From 62-47 sp051954235 (GTDB taxonomy: Bacteria > Pseudomonadota > Alphaproteobacteria > Rhizobiales > Xanthobacteraceae), in the NCBI GenBank assembly GCA_051954235.1, contig JBQCHY010000065.1, positions 62,001 to 126,000 of the forward strand: 64,000 nt of DNA, in the 5' to 3' direction. Of the stretch, positions 44,250-52,780 are shown one piece after another (the stretch's first letter is position 1; each line of letters opens with the position of its first letter). The notes under the pieces are model-generated. The model was not told the origin of the DNA. It searched no databases and saw only the letters and a list, made by a program, of their open reading frames with translations. The position numbers and the translations under genes are program-made.

Positions 44250-45749
44250 ATGCAGGTTTTGACCACAGCGGAAATGAGCCGGGCCGATCAACTTGCCATC
44301 GCGGGCGGCACCAGCGGTTTTGCCCTGATGCTCAGCGCGGGACGCGCGGTCGCCGAGGCTGCGGCCGATCTGGTCGAGGAGGGGCCGATTGTCGTGGTTG
44401 CCGGCGGCGGCAACAACGGCGGTGACGGGTTCGTCGCGGCGGCTGAACTGGTGGCGCGCGGCCGGCAGGTAACGGTAGTGCTATTCGGGACGCGCGAGGC
44501 GTTGACCGGCGATGCCGCGCTGGCGGCGCGGCATTGGAGCGGGCCGGTGCTGCCGGGCGAAGCCGCGTCGATCGGTCATCCGGCGTTGATCATCGATGCG
44601 TTGTTCGGTGCGGGACTGGACCGGATCGTCAAGGACGGCGCGCGCGACTTGATCGAGGCGATCAATGCGTCTGGCGCGCCGGTCATCAGCGTCGATCTGC
44701 CGAGCGGTATCAACGGCAACAGCGGCGTGGTGATGGGCGCGGCGGTCCACGCCGCCGAAACCGTCACGTTCTTCCGCCGCAAGCCCGGCCACCTGCTGAT
44801 GCCGGGCCGCTCCTATTGCGGGCGGGTTCGGGTGGTGGACATCGGGATCGATCCGTCCGTCCTGCACGACATCGCGCCCGCGACCTTCGAGAACGTGCCT
44901 GATCTTTGGGCGCATGTTTTTCCGGTGCCGCGTGCCGACGGACACAAATACGCTCGTGGCCATGCGGTCGTCGTGTCCGGCGGCATTGCAGCGACCGGCG
45001 CGGCGCGGCTGGCGGCGCGAGGGGCGCTGCGCGGCGGCGCGGGGCTGGTGACGGTGCTGTCGCCGAGCGAGGCGCTCGCGGTCAACGCGGCGAGCCTGAC
45101 CGCGATCATGATTCGCCCGGTCGATACCGCCGCCGAATTTGCCGAGGTGCTGGAGGATCGCCGCCTTAATGCCTGCGTCATCGGGCCGGGGGCCGGCGTC
45201 GGGTTGCGGACCCGCGCGCTCGTTCTGGCCGCGCTCGCAGCGGGGCGCCAGACCGTGCTGGATGCCGATGCGCTGACGAGTTTCGCCGACAAGCCGGACG
45301 ATTTGTTCGAGGCCATCAAGGCGATGACCGAAACGGGTGTCGTCCTGACGCCGCATCAAGGCGAGTTTTCACGCCTGTTCAGCGAGTTGGATAACAAGCA
45401 TCCATTCAAATCGAAACTGGAACGGGTGCGTGCGGCGGCGGTTCGCAGCGGCGCGGTGGTGCTGCTCAAGGGCGCCGATACGGTCGTGGCCGCACCCGAT
45501 GGCCGAGCGGCGATTGCCTCCAATGCGCCGCCGTGGTTGGCGACGGCGGGTTCGGGTGACGTGCTGTCCGGCCTGATCGCGGCGATGCTGGCGCAGGACG
45601 TGCCGACATTCGAAGCCGCCTGCATTGCGGTCTGGATGCACGGCGAGGCCGGGCGCGAAGCGGGGCCGGGGTCGATCGCGGAAGACTTGCCGGAGGTTCT
45701 GCCGGCGGTGTTCCGGCGGCTCTACGACACATTCGAAGTGGATTACTGA
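44250..45749 (+). CDS. nnr: Bifunctional NAD(P)H-hydrate epimerase / ADP-dependent NAD(P)H-hydrate dehydratase
   Basis: Repairs hydrated NAD(P)H. The 499 residues join two enzymes: an epimerase half (YjeF_N, about 1-215) with MSRADQLAIAGGTSGFALML, VVAGGGNNGGDGFVAAAELV and VISVDLPSGINGNSG, and a dehydratase half (about 225-499) with GHAVVVSGGIAATGAARLAARGA, VLTPHQGEFSRLF and the ribokinase-like GSGDVLSGLIAAMLAQ. Length and order are normal for the fused form. It is divergent from glnB. Confidence 0.95.
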   Translation: MQVLTTAEMSRADQLAIAGGTSGFALMLSAGRAVAEAAADLVEEGPIVVVAGGGNNGGDGFVAAAELVARGRQVTVVLFGTREALTGDAALAARHWSGPVLPGEAASIGHPALIIDALFGAGLDRIVKDGARDLIEAINASGAPVISVDLPSGINGNSGVVMGAAVHAAETVTFFRRKPGHLLMPGRSYCGRVRVVDIGIDPSVLHDIAPATFENVPDLWAHVFPVPRADGHKYARGHAVVVSGGIAATGAARLAARGALRGGAGLVTVLSPSEALAVNAASLTAIMIRPVDTAAEFAEVLEDRRLNACVIGPGAGVGLRTRALVLAALAAGRQTVLDADALTSFADKPDDLFEAIKAMTETGVVLTPHQGEFSRLFSELDNKHPFKSKLERVRAAAVRSGAVVLLKGADTVVAAPDGRAAIASNAPPWLATAGSGDVLSGLIAAMLAQDVPTFEAACIAVWMHGEAGREAGPGSIAEDLPEVLPAVFRRLYDTFEVDY

Positions 45750-45755
45750 CGGCCC

Positions 45756-47099
45756 TCACTCCACCGCATAGTGGCGAACCAACCGTGGCGCACTCCAGTC
45801 GGCGGCCACGGATTCGAGAAGCCAGCGTCCGGCGGTTTCCGCCTTGAAGGCGACGCGGTGGGTCTGGCTTGGTCCAACCACCAGCGTGTCGAGCCAGAAC
45901 GGCTTCCAGCCGTCGTCGAGCCGGTCGAGCAGACGGAAATGGTGGCCGTGCAGGTGGAAGGTCACCGGGATGGTGGCGCGATTGATCAGGGTGAGGACGA
46001 CGGCGCGGTTGCGCTTCACCCGAAACGCGGGCGTGGCGGTCAAATCGAATTGAGCCGGTGTGCTCCAGCCGTTGGCCGGTTTCGTGGTCTGGTCAAGCGC
46101 GAGATCGACCCGGAGCGCATTCCGCAGGTCGATCTTGTCGGGCAGCCCGTCGGACGGCAGGGCGGACGGAGTCGGAAGCAGGGTGGGCCGAACCGACTCA
46201 CCAGAGGTTGTCAGCCGGGCGATCGGGAATGCGCTGGTGCCGTCGTGTAGAAAGATTTGTGCGGTCGATCCCGGTGATCCGGTCGCGTCGATGATCGTGT
46301 CGATCCGGGTTCCGGGCGCCAGCATCAATTGCCCGTCGCGCGCCGGGAACGGCTCAGCGGGGCGGCCGTCGATAGCCATCACGAGGACATCGTGATTTTC
46401 GATTTTCAGTGCAACGACATTGCGTTGGCAGGCATTGATGAAGCGAAATCTCACCCGCTCGTTGGGGCGTAGCGGGATCTCCCGGGATGGTTGGCCGTTG
46501 ATCGTATAGATCGGCGCGGCGGCGTCTCCGGGCATACCGGGCGCAGCCGCGCTGCCGTCGGCACGCAGCCGCCAGTCCTCGATCAGAAACACCTCGTCGC
46601 GGTCGGTCGTCATGCCGTCCTCGCCGACCTTCAATGCCAGCGCGCCGGTGGCCCGCGCCTGTCCGTCGCCTAGCAATCGCGCGTCGCACAGCAGCGTACC
46701 GGCGTGAAGCAGAGGCAGCGCGAGCGTTCCACGGCTACCGGGCGCGATCGGGACGCCCGCCAGCAACGGCTCCGCGGTCGGCACGCCGTCCAGGCCGTAC
46801 CAATTCAGGATGGCCGGAACGGGAAGATCGTTCTGGAAGGTCAGGGCCACGGTATCGCCGCGGCGGAAAGCGAGTTGTTGTCCGCCGGCTTCGGGTTCGA
46901 GCGCCCAGATTTCCGAATCCGGACCGTCTGGTCGCAGCGGTCGGCGAATGGGACGAGCACGCAGCGTCAGCGGGATTGCTGGACGCGGTGGTGTGGCCTG
47001 CTGGGCGCGGCCTTGCGTGGCCGCGAGAACGGTTCCCGCAAGCCCCGCGAGCACCGAACGCCGGTGAAGGTGAACAGGAAGAGGGCTACGCGTTGTCAT
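45756..47099 (-). CDS. Multicopper oxidase-like protein without copper centres (SufI/FtsP-like)
   Basis: A 447-residue three-cupredoxin protein with a Tat signal (LHRRSVLAGLAGTVLAATQGRA), so folded before export to the periplasm. Three of the four copper-ligand motifs are gone: NWYGLDG stands where HWHG is expected, LLCDARLLGD where WYHSH is expected, and GRWLLESVAADW where the final HCHIxxH should be. Only VTFHLHGHHFRLL keeps His residues. SufI/FtsP of the divisome likewise lost its ligands, and a scaffold or chaperone role is a fair inference; laccase activity is unlikely. It converges with nnr. Confidence 0.85.
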   Translation of the reverse strand: MTTRSPLPVHLHRRSVLAGLAGTVLAATQGRAQQATPPRPAIPLTLRARPIRRPLRPDGPDSEIWALEPEAGGQQLAFRRGDTVALTFQNDLPVPAILNWYGLDGVPTAEPLLAGVPIAPGSRGTLALPLLHAGTLLCDARLLGDGQARATGALALKVGEDGMTTDRDEVFLIEDWRLRADGSAAAPGMPGDAAAPIYTINGQPSREIPLRPNERVRFRFINACQRNVVALKIENHDVLVMAIDGRPAEPFPARDGQLMLAPGTRIDTIIDATGSPGSTAQIFLHDGTSAFPIARLTTSGESVRPTLLPTPSALPSDGLPDKIDLRNALRVDLALDQTTKPANGWSTPAQFDLTATPAFRVKRNRAVVLTLINRATIPVTFHLHGHHFRLLDRLDDGWKPFWLDTLVVGPSQTHRVAFKAETAGRWLLESVAADWSAPRLVRHYAVE

Positions 47100-47362
47100 G
47101 GCACATGCGGACCATTTTCGCCGGCGGAAGTCCAGCCGTCCGGGGACAACGCCGAGGCGTCAGAAAAGCGCATCCGGACCATTTTTTTGCTGCGCGCGGG
47201 CGTTCGCATGCTATAAGCCCGCCGCAACGATCAGGATGGTTTTGCTGGGCTCGGCGGGACCGTCGCGATCGATTTCGGTTTGTCGAAGCATGTAGAGGGC
47301 GATGCCGCGTGACGGCGGCCGGTATCGTGCAGCGACATCGGGGCCTGATTGGACCTTCAAGC

Positions 47363-47447
<85 letters not shown>

Positions 47448-47605
47448 GGCATGATCCCAAGCGGGCCGCGTGAACGATTTTCCGGAGGACGTGTTTCCGT
47501 AAGGAGTTAGGTCCGCCGAACCACCGACGCGAGGCGTTTTGCCATGCGTCGCCAGATTGACAACGACCGGCCATCGGCCGGCCAAGCGGGAAGAAGATTG
47601 ACGCC

Positions 47606-48967
47606 ATGCAGGTGAACGAAACCGTCGCCGACGGATTGAAGCGCGAGTTCAAGATCAGCATCCCGGCCGCCGATATCGGCGCCAAGGCGGATGCGCAACT
47701 TGCCGACCTCAAGGGCAAGGTCCGCCTCAACGGTTTCCGTCCGGGCAAGGTGCCGACCGCCCACCTGAAGAAGCTCTATGGCCGTTCGGTGATGGCCGAG
47801 ACGGTTGAGAAGACGATTCAGGAAACCAACAGCCAGATATTCACCGAGCGCGGCTTCAAACTCGCGACCGAGCCGAAGGTGACGCTGCCGACCGAGGAAA
47901 AGGCGGTCGAGGAAATCCTCAACGGCAATGCCGACCTGACCTACACCGTCGCCATCGAAGTCGTGCCGTCCATCGAACTGGCCGACTTCAAGACCTTCAC
48001 TGTCGAGAAGCCGGTGGCTGAAGTCAGCGATGCAGATGTCGACGAAGCGATCAAGCGTATCGCTGACCAGAACCGCGACTACGCCGACAAGGGCGAGGGC
48101 GCCAAGGCCGAGACCGGGGACCGCGTCACCATCTCGTTCAAGGGCACCATCGGCGGCACCCCGTTCGAGGGCGGTACCGGCGAGGGCATTCAGGTCGGGA
48201 TCGGCTCGAACACCTTCATCCCGGGCTTCGAGAACCAGTTGATCGGCATCGCCAAGGACGAGACCCGCACGCTCAAGGTGCCATTCCCGAAGAACTATGC
48301 GAACGCCGAACTGGCCGGCAAGGATGCCGAGTTCGAGACCACTGCGACCCTGATCGAAGCGCCCAAGGACAAGGCGATCGACGACGAGTTCGCCAAGTCG
48401 CTCGGCCTCGAGTCGCTCGACAAGCTCAAGGAAGCCGCCCGCGAGCGCCTGACTGCCGAGTATGCGGCCGCGTCGCGCCAGAAGGTCAAGCGCGCGCTGC
48501 TCGATCGCCTCGACGAAGCCCACAAGTTCGAAGCGCCGCCGTCGCTGGTCGACGAAGAGTTCAACCTGATGTGGAACTCGATCAAGGCCGAGATGGACTC
48601 CGCCGGCAAGACCTTCGCCGACGAGGACACCACCGAAGAGGCGGCGAGCGCCGAGTATCGCAAGATTGCCGACCGCCGGGTCCGCCTCGGGCTCGTGCTT
48701 TCGGAGATCGGCGAGAAGAACAAGATCTCCGTGACCGACGACGAGGTCAGCCGCGCCGTGATCGAGCGGGCGCGCCAGATGCCGGGCCGCGAGAAGGAAG
48801 TGTGGGATTTTTATCGCAGCAATCCCAGCGCCTTGGCCCAGCTTCGTGCACCGATTTATGAAGACAAGGTGGTGGACTTCCTGCTCGAACTCGCCACCGT
48901 CAACGACAAGACGGTGTCGCGTGAAGACCTCTACAAGGACGAGGACGCCGACAAGACAGCAGCTTGA
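47606..48967 (+). CDS. tig: Trigger factor (ribosome-associated peptidyl-prolyl isomerase)
   Basis: Binds nascent chains at the ribosome exit. The 453 residues show the three domains: ribosome-binding (about 1-130) with the docking loop GFRPGKVPTAHLKKLYG, the FKBP-like isomerase (about 160-245) with GDRVTISFKGTIGGTPFEGG and FIPGFENQLIG, and the helical arms to the C-terminus. It begins the tig-clpP-clpX-lon proteostasis block, the classical order, here with an extra MaoC gene on the other strand. Confidence 0.97.
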   Translation: MQVNETVADGLKREFKISIPAADIGAKADAQLADLKGKVRLNGFRPGKVPTAHLKKLYGRSVMAETVEKTIQETNSQIFTERGFKLATEPKVTLPTEEKAVEEILNGNADLTYTVAIEVVPSIELADFKTFTVEKPVAEVSDADVDEAIKRIADQNRDYADKGEGAKAETGDRVTISFKGTIGGTPFEGGTGEGIQVGIGSNTFIPGFENQLIGIAKDETRTLKVPFPKNYANAELAGKDAEFETTATLIEAPKDKAIDDEFAKSLGLESLDKLKEAARERLTAEYAAASRQKVKRALLDRLDEAHKFEAPPSLVDEEFNLMWNSIKAEMDSAGKTFADEDTTEEAASAEYRKIADRRVRLGLVLSEIGEKNKISVTDDEVSRAVIERARQMPGREKEVWDFYRSNPSALAQLRAPIYEDKVVDFLLELATVNDKTVSREDLYKDEDADKTAA

Positions 48968-48972
48968 GCGAA

Positions 48973-48992
48973 GGCCGCCCTTCGGGGCGGCC
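48973..48992 (+). terminator. UUCG hairpin after tig
   Basis: GGCCGCCC-TTCG-GGGCGGCC, a perfect 8 bp stem with the stable UUCG loop, six bases after the tig stop. No T-run, so it may act as a 3'-end stabiliser rather than a full terminator. Confidence 0.5.
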
Positions 48993-49045
48993 TCGACACC
49001 TGCGGGCACGGGCGGCGAATCCGAACCCGGTCAATCAACCAACGT

Positions 49046-49138
49046 CGTCATGCCCGGGCTTGACCCGGGCATCCACGTCTTTTGGGGGGCTGTGGCGGGA
49101 AGAAGACGTGGATGGCCGGGACGAGCCCGGCCATGACG
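49046..49138. repeat. Palindromic intergenic repeat, family B
   Basis: A 93 bp palindrome with outer arms CGTCATGCCCGGGC / GCCCGGCCATGACG and inner ATCCACGTCTT / AAGACGTGGAT, between convergent tig and the MaoC gene. Confidence 0.88.
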
Positions 49139-49183
49139 CAGAGAGCGCGCTGCCTCGCAGCTCCGCCCCGGACGTTTGCGACG

Positions 49184-49618
49184 TCATTCCGGCCGAGCGT
49201 GGATCAACGACTCGAGACGTAGCGACATCACCGGCTTGGTGCCGTCGGTGAGGACGGCGCGAATGAACATGAATGCGTCGTTTCGCTCCGGACGCATCAC
49301 GATGTTCTCGATCTCGGCGTAGCCGGTGAGTTCGGTGCCCGGGCGCACCGGCCGTTGCAGGTCGATTTCGAACCGCTTGCCGGCAATGCCGGCCACCTTC
49401 CACCACATCGCCTCCGCGACCAGTCGCTGGTAGACCGCCATGGTGTGCAGCCCGCTGGCGATCACGCCGCCGAACGGGCCTTTTGCCGCAGCTTCGGGAT
49501 CGATGTGGATGTAAAGGGGGTCATAGCGCGTTGCGAATTCGATGATTTCGGCTTCTTCCATTCGGTAGGTCTCGAACGGGAAGCGTTGGCCGACAGTGAG
49601 ATCCTGAGCGTAGAGCAT
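49184..49618 (-). CDS. MaoC family (R)-specific enoyl-CoA hydratase-like protein
   Basis: A 144-residue hot-dog hydratase. The hydratase-2 motif is complete: FATRYDPLYIHIDPEAAAKGPFGGVIASGLHT, with the catalytic Asp and His. I used the ATG at 49618 (MLYAQDLTVGQRFPF); the longer open frame has no family likeness. It is divergent from clpP across a 362-base gap and convergent with tig. Substrate unknown. Confidence 0.87.
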   Translation of the reverse strand: MLYAQDLTVGQRFPFETYRMEEAEIIEFATRYDPLYIHIDPEAAAKGPFGGVIASGLHTMAVYQRLVAEAMWWKVAGIAGKRFEIDLQRPVRPGTELTGYAEIENIVMRPERNDAFMFIRAVLTDGTKPVMSLRLESLIHARPE

Positions 49619-49980
49619 TTCGGTCTTTCCTCTGGAGACCCGTCCATGCTGGCAGCTTCCGGTACGCCAAGCCATGACCTGCGGGGTAAAGGCCACGCTT
49701 TCACGCTGGATATCGGCTCAATCGGCCGACGTGGTAAGCCGTTAAGGTTGCCGCACGAAACACCGGCGAGGGGGTATAGCGCCGCTATGCCGTGCTCTCC
49801 GAATCGGCTTGAACTAGGCAACCGATTCCCGGCGGAGGCAGGTCTTGTCCTGGCGGGATCGGGGTATATCTGTACGCCGCTTAATCTATCTTGCCTTTCG
49901 GGGCTGTCATGCGCGGCGACGAGGTCAACCGGCCCCGTCACACCGCACGCTGAACGTCCCGCTGAACCCTCAGGTGATAA
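49619..49980. promoter_or_regulatory. Divergent control region between the MaoC gene and clpP
   Basis: A 362-base gap without a supported gene. A CTTGTC ... GTATATC pair at 49844-49870 (15-base spacing) and a CTTGAA at 49808-49813 resemble heat-shock sigma (RpoH) elements of alphaproteobacteria, as expected for clpP, but neither is close enough to call firmly. The clpP ATG follows CTCAGGTGATAA. Confidence 0.35.
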
Positions 49981-50616
49981 ATGCGCGATCCGGTGGAAAC
50001 CTACATGAACCTCGTCCCCATGGTGGTCGAACAGACCAACCGCGGCGAACGGGCTTACGACATCTTCTCGCGCCTCCTGAAAGAGCGCATCATCTTCGTG
50101 ACCGGTCCGGTCGAGGACGGCATGTCGACGCTGATCGTCGCCCAGCTTCTGTTCCTCGAAGCCGAGAATCCCAAGAAGGAAATTTCGATGTACATCAACT
50201 CGCCAGGCGGCGTGGTGACATCGGGGCTGGCGATCTACGACACCATGCAGTTCATCCGCCCGCCGGTGCATACACTGTGCACCGGTCAGGCCGCGTCGAT
50301 GGGCTCGCTGCTGCTGGCCGCCGGCGAGAAGGACAACCGCTTCTCGTTGCCGAACTCCCGCATCATGGTCCACCAGCCGTCCGGCGGGTTCCAAGGCCAG
50401 GCCACCGACATCATGCTGCACGCCCAGGAAATCCTCAACCTGAAGAAGCGCTTGAACGAAATCTATGTCAGGCACACCGGACAGACCTACAAGGCGATCG
50501 AGGATGCGCTGGAGCGTGACAAATTCCTCACCGCCGACATGGCCAAGGAGTTCGGTCTGATCGACAAGGTGATCGACAAGCGGATCGACGAGGCGACTCC
50601 GGCGAAACCGGCCTGA
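49981..50616 (+). CDS. clpP: ATP-dependent Clp protease proteolytic subunit
   Basis: Tetradecameric serine protease core used by ClpX and ClpA. The 211 residues include catalytic Ser106 (GQAASMGSLLLAAG), His131 (RIMVHQPSGG) and the Asp in the FGLIDKVI region, plus YINSPGGVVTSGLAIYDTM, which lines the chamber. The N-terminus MRDPVETYMNLVPMVVEQT includes the self-processing pro-peptide. It is followed by clpX after a structured 399-base gap. Confidence 0.97.
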   Translation: MRDPVETYMNLVPMVVEQTNRGERAYDIFSRLLKERIIFVTGPVEDGMSTLIVAQLLFLEAENPKKEISMYINSPGGVVTSGLAIYDTMQFIRPPVHTLCTGQAASMGSLLLAAGEKDNRFSLPNSRIMVHQPSGGFQGQATDIMLHAQEILNLKKRLNEIYVRHTGQTYKAIEDALERDKFLTADMAKEFGLIDKVIDKRIDEATPAKPA

Positions 50617-51015
50617 GGCAGCCGGCCGGGCGCGATCTGGGGGTAATCCGCGCTGAACCCTATCGCGGTTCCATCACACTCAACCGCGGACGTGGCCATC
50701 GGGCCACGTCATACCGAATTGCACTGGCGGGGGTCGCGCCAAGGCCGCAAATCACGCTATTGTCACGACACCAGACCAATGGCCGATTAGCGAATTCTTG
50801 ATAGTCGGCTGTCAGCATGGTTGGCTGACATCGGTTACTGACGGATTGAACTGGCCGCGATTCGTCGCGGCTCATGAAGTGAGAAAGGGTCTTCCAGGCA
50901 GGGTCTTCTTGGTACGGATATTGCTCCTATCTTAAGTTTCAGGCGGATGTGCCGGATTGGAGCGGTCTTGATCGAAGAGATCGTGCGATGAGATCGAAGG
51001 CAGACGGAGACAGGA
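50617..51015. promoter_or_regulatory. Structured clpP-clpX intergenic region with three perfect dyads
   Basis: Nothing coding is evident. There are three perfect inverted repeats: GACGTGGCC-ATCG-GGCCACGTC (50689-50710), TGTCAGC-N7-GCTGACA (50810-50830) and GCCGCGA-TTCG-TCGCGGC (50854-50871, UUCG loop). The first could terminate clpP; the last two lie in the presumed clpX leader. An ACAGG box precedes the clpX start. Confidence 0.55.
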
Positions 51016-52290
51016 ATGAGCAAGGTCGGCACCAGCGACTCGAAGAACACTCTCTATTGCTCGTTCTGCGGCAAGAGCCAGCATGAAGTCCGCAAACTGA
51101 TCGCAGGTCCTACGGTTTTCATCTGCGACGAATGCGTTGAATTGTGCATGGATATCATTCGCGAGGAGAACAAGTCCTCGCTGGTGAAGTCGCGCGACGG
51201 CATTCCGACGCCGAAGGAAATCTGCAAGGTGCTGGATGATTACGTGATCGGCCAGGGCCATGCGAAGAAGGTGCTGTCGGTCGCGGTTCACAATCACTAC
51301 AAGCGGCTGAACCATCAGACCAAGCACAACGACGTCGAACTGGCGAAGTCGAACATCCTGCTGATCGGTCCGACCGGCTCCGGCAAGACGCTGCTGGCGC
51401 AGACCTTGGCGCGCATCCTCGACGTGCCGTTCACGATGGCGGACGCGACGACGCTTACCGAGGCCGGTTACGTCGGCGAGGATGTCGAGAACATCATTCT
51501 CAAGCTGTTGCAGGCTGCCGACTACAACGTCGAGCGGGCGCAGCGCGGCATCGTCTACATCGACGAGATCGACAAAATTTCGCGCAAGTCCGACAACCCG
51601 TCGATCACCCGCGATGTTTCGGGCGAGGGCGTGCAGCAGGCACTGTTGAAGATCATGGAAGGCACGGTGGCCAGCGTTCCGCCGCAGGGCGGCCGCAAGC
51701 ATCCGCAGCAGGAATTCCTGCAAGTGGACACCACCAACATCCTCTTCATCTGCGGTGGCGCGTTCGCGGGGCTGGAGAAGATCATTTCCGCGCGGGGTCG
51801 GACGACGTCGATCGGTTTCGCCGCGCAGGTGCTGGCGCCGGAAGATCGCCGCACCGGCGAGATTTTCCGTCACGTCGAGCCGGAGGACTTGTTGAAGTAC
51901 GGCCTCATTCCGGAGTTCGTCGGCCGCTTGCCGGTGGTCGCGACCTTGGAAGACCTCGACGAGGCTTCGCTGAAGAAGATCCTCACCGATCCGAAGAACG
52001 CGCTGGTCAAGCAGTACCAGCGGCTGTTCGAGATGGAGAACATCGAGTTGACCTTCGCCGACGAGGCGCTGGGCGCGGTGGCCCGCAAGGCCATCGAGCG
52101 CAAGACCGGCGCGCGCGGGTTGCGGTCGATCCTCGAAAGCATCCTGCTCGAGACCATGTTCGATCTTCCGGGTCTGGAAGGGGTCGAGGAAGTGGTGATC
52201 TCGCGCGAAGTCGTCGAGGGCACGGCACGGCCGCTCTACATCTACGCGGATCGTTCCGACCGGGCGAACGAGACCAGCGCCAGCGCCTGA
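51016..52290 (+). CDS. clpX: ATP-dependent Clp protease ATP-binding subunit ClpX
   Basis: Hexameric unfoldase that feeds ClpP. The 424 residues start with the C4 zinc domain (YCSFCGKSQ ... FICDECVELC), then the AAA+ module with Walker A GPTGSGKTLLA, pore loop TEAGYVGED, Walker B IVYIDEIDKI, the RKHPQQEF loop, and the ClpP-docking IGF loop in TTSIGFAAQV. All functional loops are intact. It sits between clpP and lon, as in most proteobacteria. Confidence 0.98.
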   Translation: MSKVGTSDSKNTLYCSFCGKSQHEVRKLIAGPTVFICDECVELCMDIIREENKSSLVKSRDGIPTPKEICKVLDDYVIGQGHAKKVLSVAVHNHYKRLNHQTKHNDVELAKSNILLIGPTGSGKTLLAQTLARILDVPFTMADATTLTEAGYVGEDVENIILKLLQAADYNVERAQRGIVYIDEIDKISRKSDNPSITRDVSGEGVQQALLKIMEGTVASVPPQGGRKHPQQEFLQVDTTNILFICGGAFAGLEKIISARGRTTSIGFAAQVLAPEDRRTGEIFRHVEPEDLLKYGLIPEFVGRLPVVATLEDLDEASLKKILTDPKNALVKQYQRLFEMENIELTFADEALGAVARKAIERKTGARGLRSILESILLETMFDLPGLEGVEEVVISREVVEGTARPLYIYADRSDRANETSASA

Positions 52291-52780
52291 TCCGGCGGCG
52301 CGGACGCGCCGGCGGCACGTTCGTTCATGCCAACGCGTTTGCCACACGAAATGCGTCGTCCCCGCGCAGGCGGGGACCCATAACCCCTGACATTGGTTGT
52401 CTATACTACGGCGCCTTGGCGAAAGGGCCGAGCCGCTGCGGCGTTTGGGTCCCCGCCTGCGCGGGGACGACGCCGAGGTTACCTGATCCTTCGCGTATGT
52501 TTTGGGTCAGATAACCTGATCGCGGCTTACGATTCGACGTCAATGCGCGCGCCGGCGCTGCAGGAAAAGTGCTGTGTGCAGGGCCATTTGGCCGGCTTGA
52601 CTCCATGGTGGCCCATAGCCACCTAATGCTCTCGGCGAAGCCAAATCTCGCTGGATTCGCCATTCATTCGTTCCTGACAGAAGGCGGTTTCCCGCTGCTC
52701 ATCAAGAACATCTCGGCACCTTGTGGCGGTTGCGCATGTTGCGGACTGCGTGCAAGGGGGCACAACAAAGGGAATAGGCC
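52291..52780. promoter_or_regulatory. clpX-lon intergenic region
   Basis: A 490-base gap. It holds a family D palindromic repeat (52354-52472), an imperfect 13 bp stem GGTTACCTGATCC / GGGTCAGATAACC (52477-52516, two mismatches), and a perfect dyad GGTGGC-CCATA-GCCACC (52607-52623) eight bases after a CTTGAC. The latter pair vaguely resembles a heat-shock promoter (CTTGA ... CCCAT) but with only 10 bases between, too short to call. No gene is supported. Confidence 0.45.
52354..52472. repeat. Palindromic intergenic repeat, family D
   Basis: A 119 bp element with long perfect arms: CGTCGTCCCCGCGCAGGCGG (continuing GGACCCA) at the left and TGGGTCCCCGCCTGCGCGGG (continuing GACGACG) at the right, with an AT-richer centre. 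The only copy of this family in the window. Confidence 0.9.

Noticed and set aside
47507..49009. 500-residue open frame antisense to tig
   Set aside because: Shadow of the tig codons; no recognisable domain.
52599..52618. Heat-shock promoter CTTGAC ... CCCAT for lon
   Set aside because: Spacing of 10 bases is too short for the known RpoH consensus.
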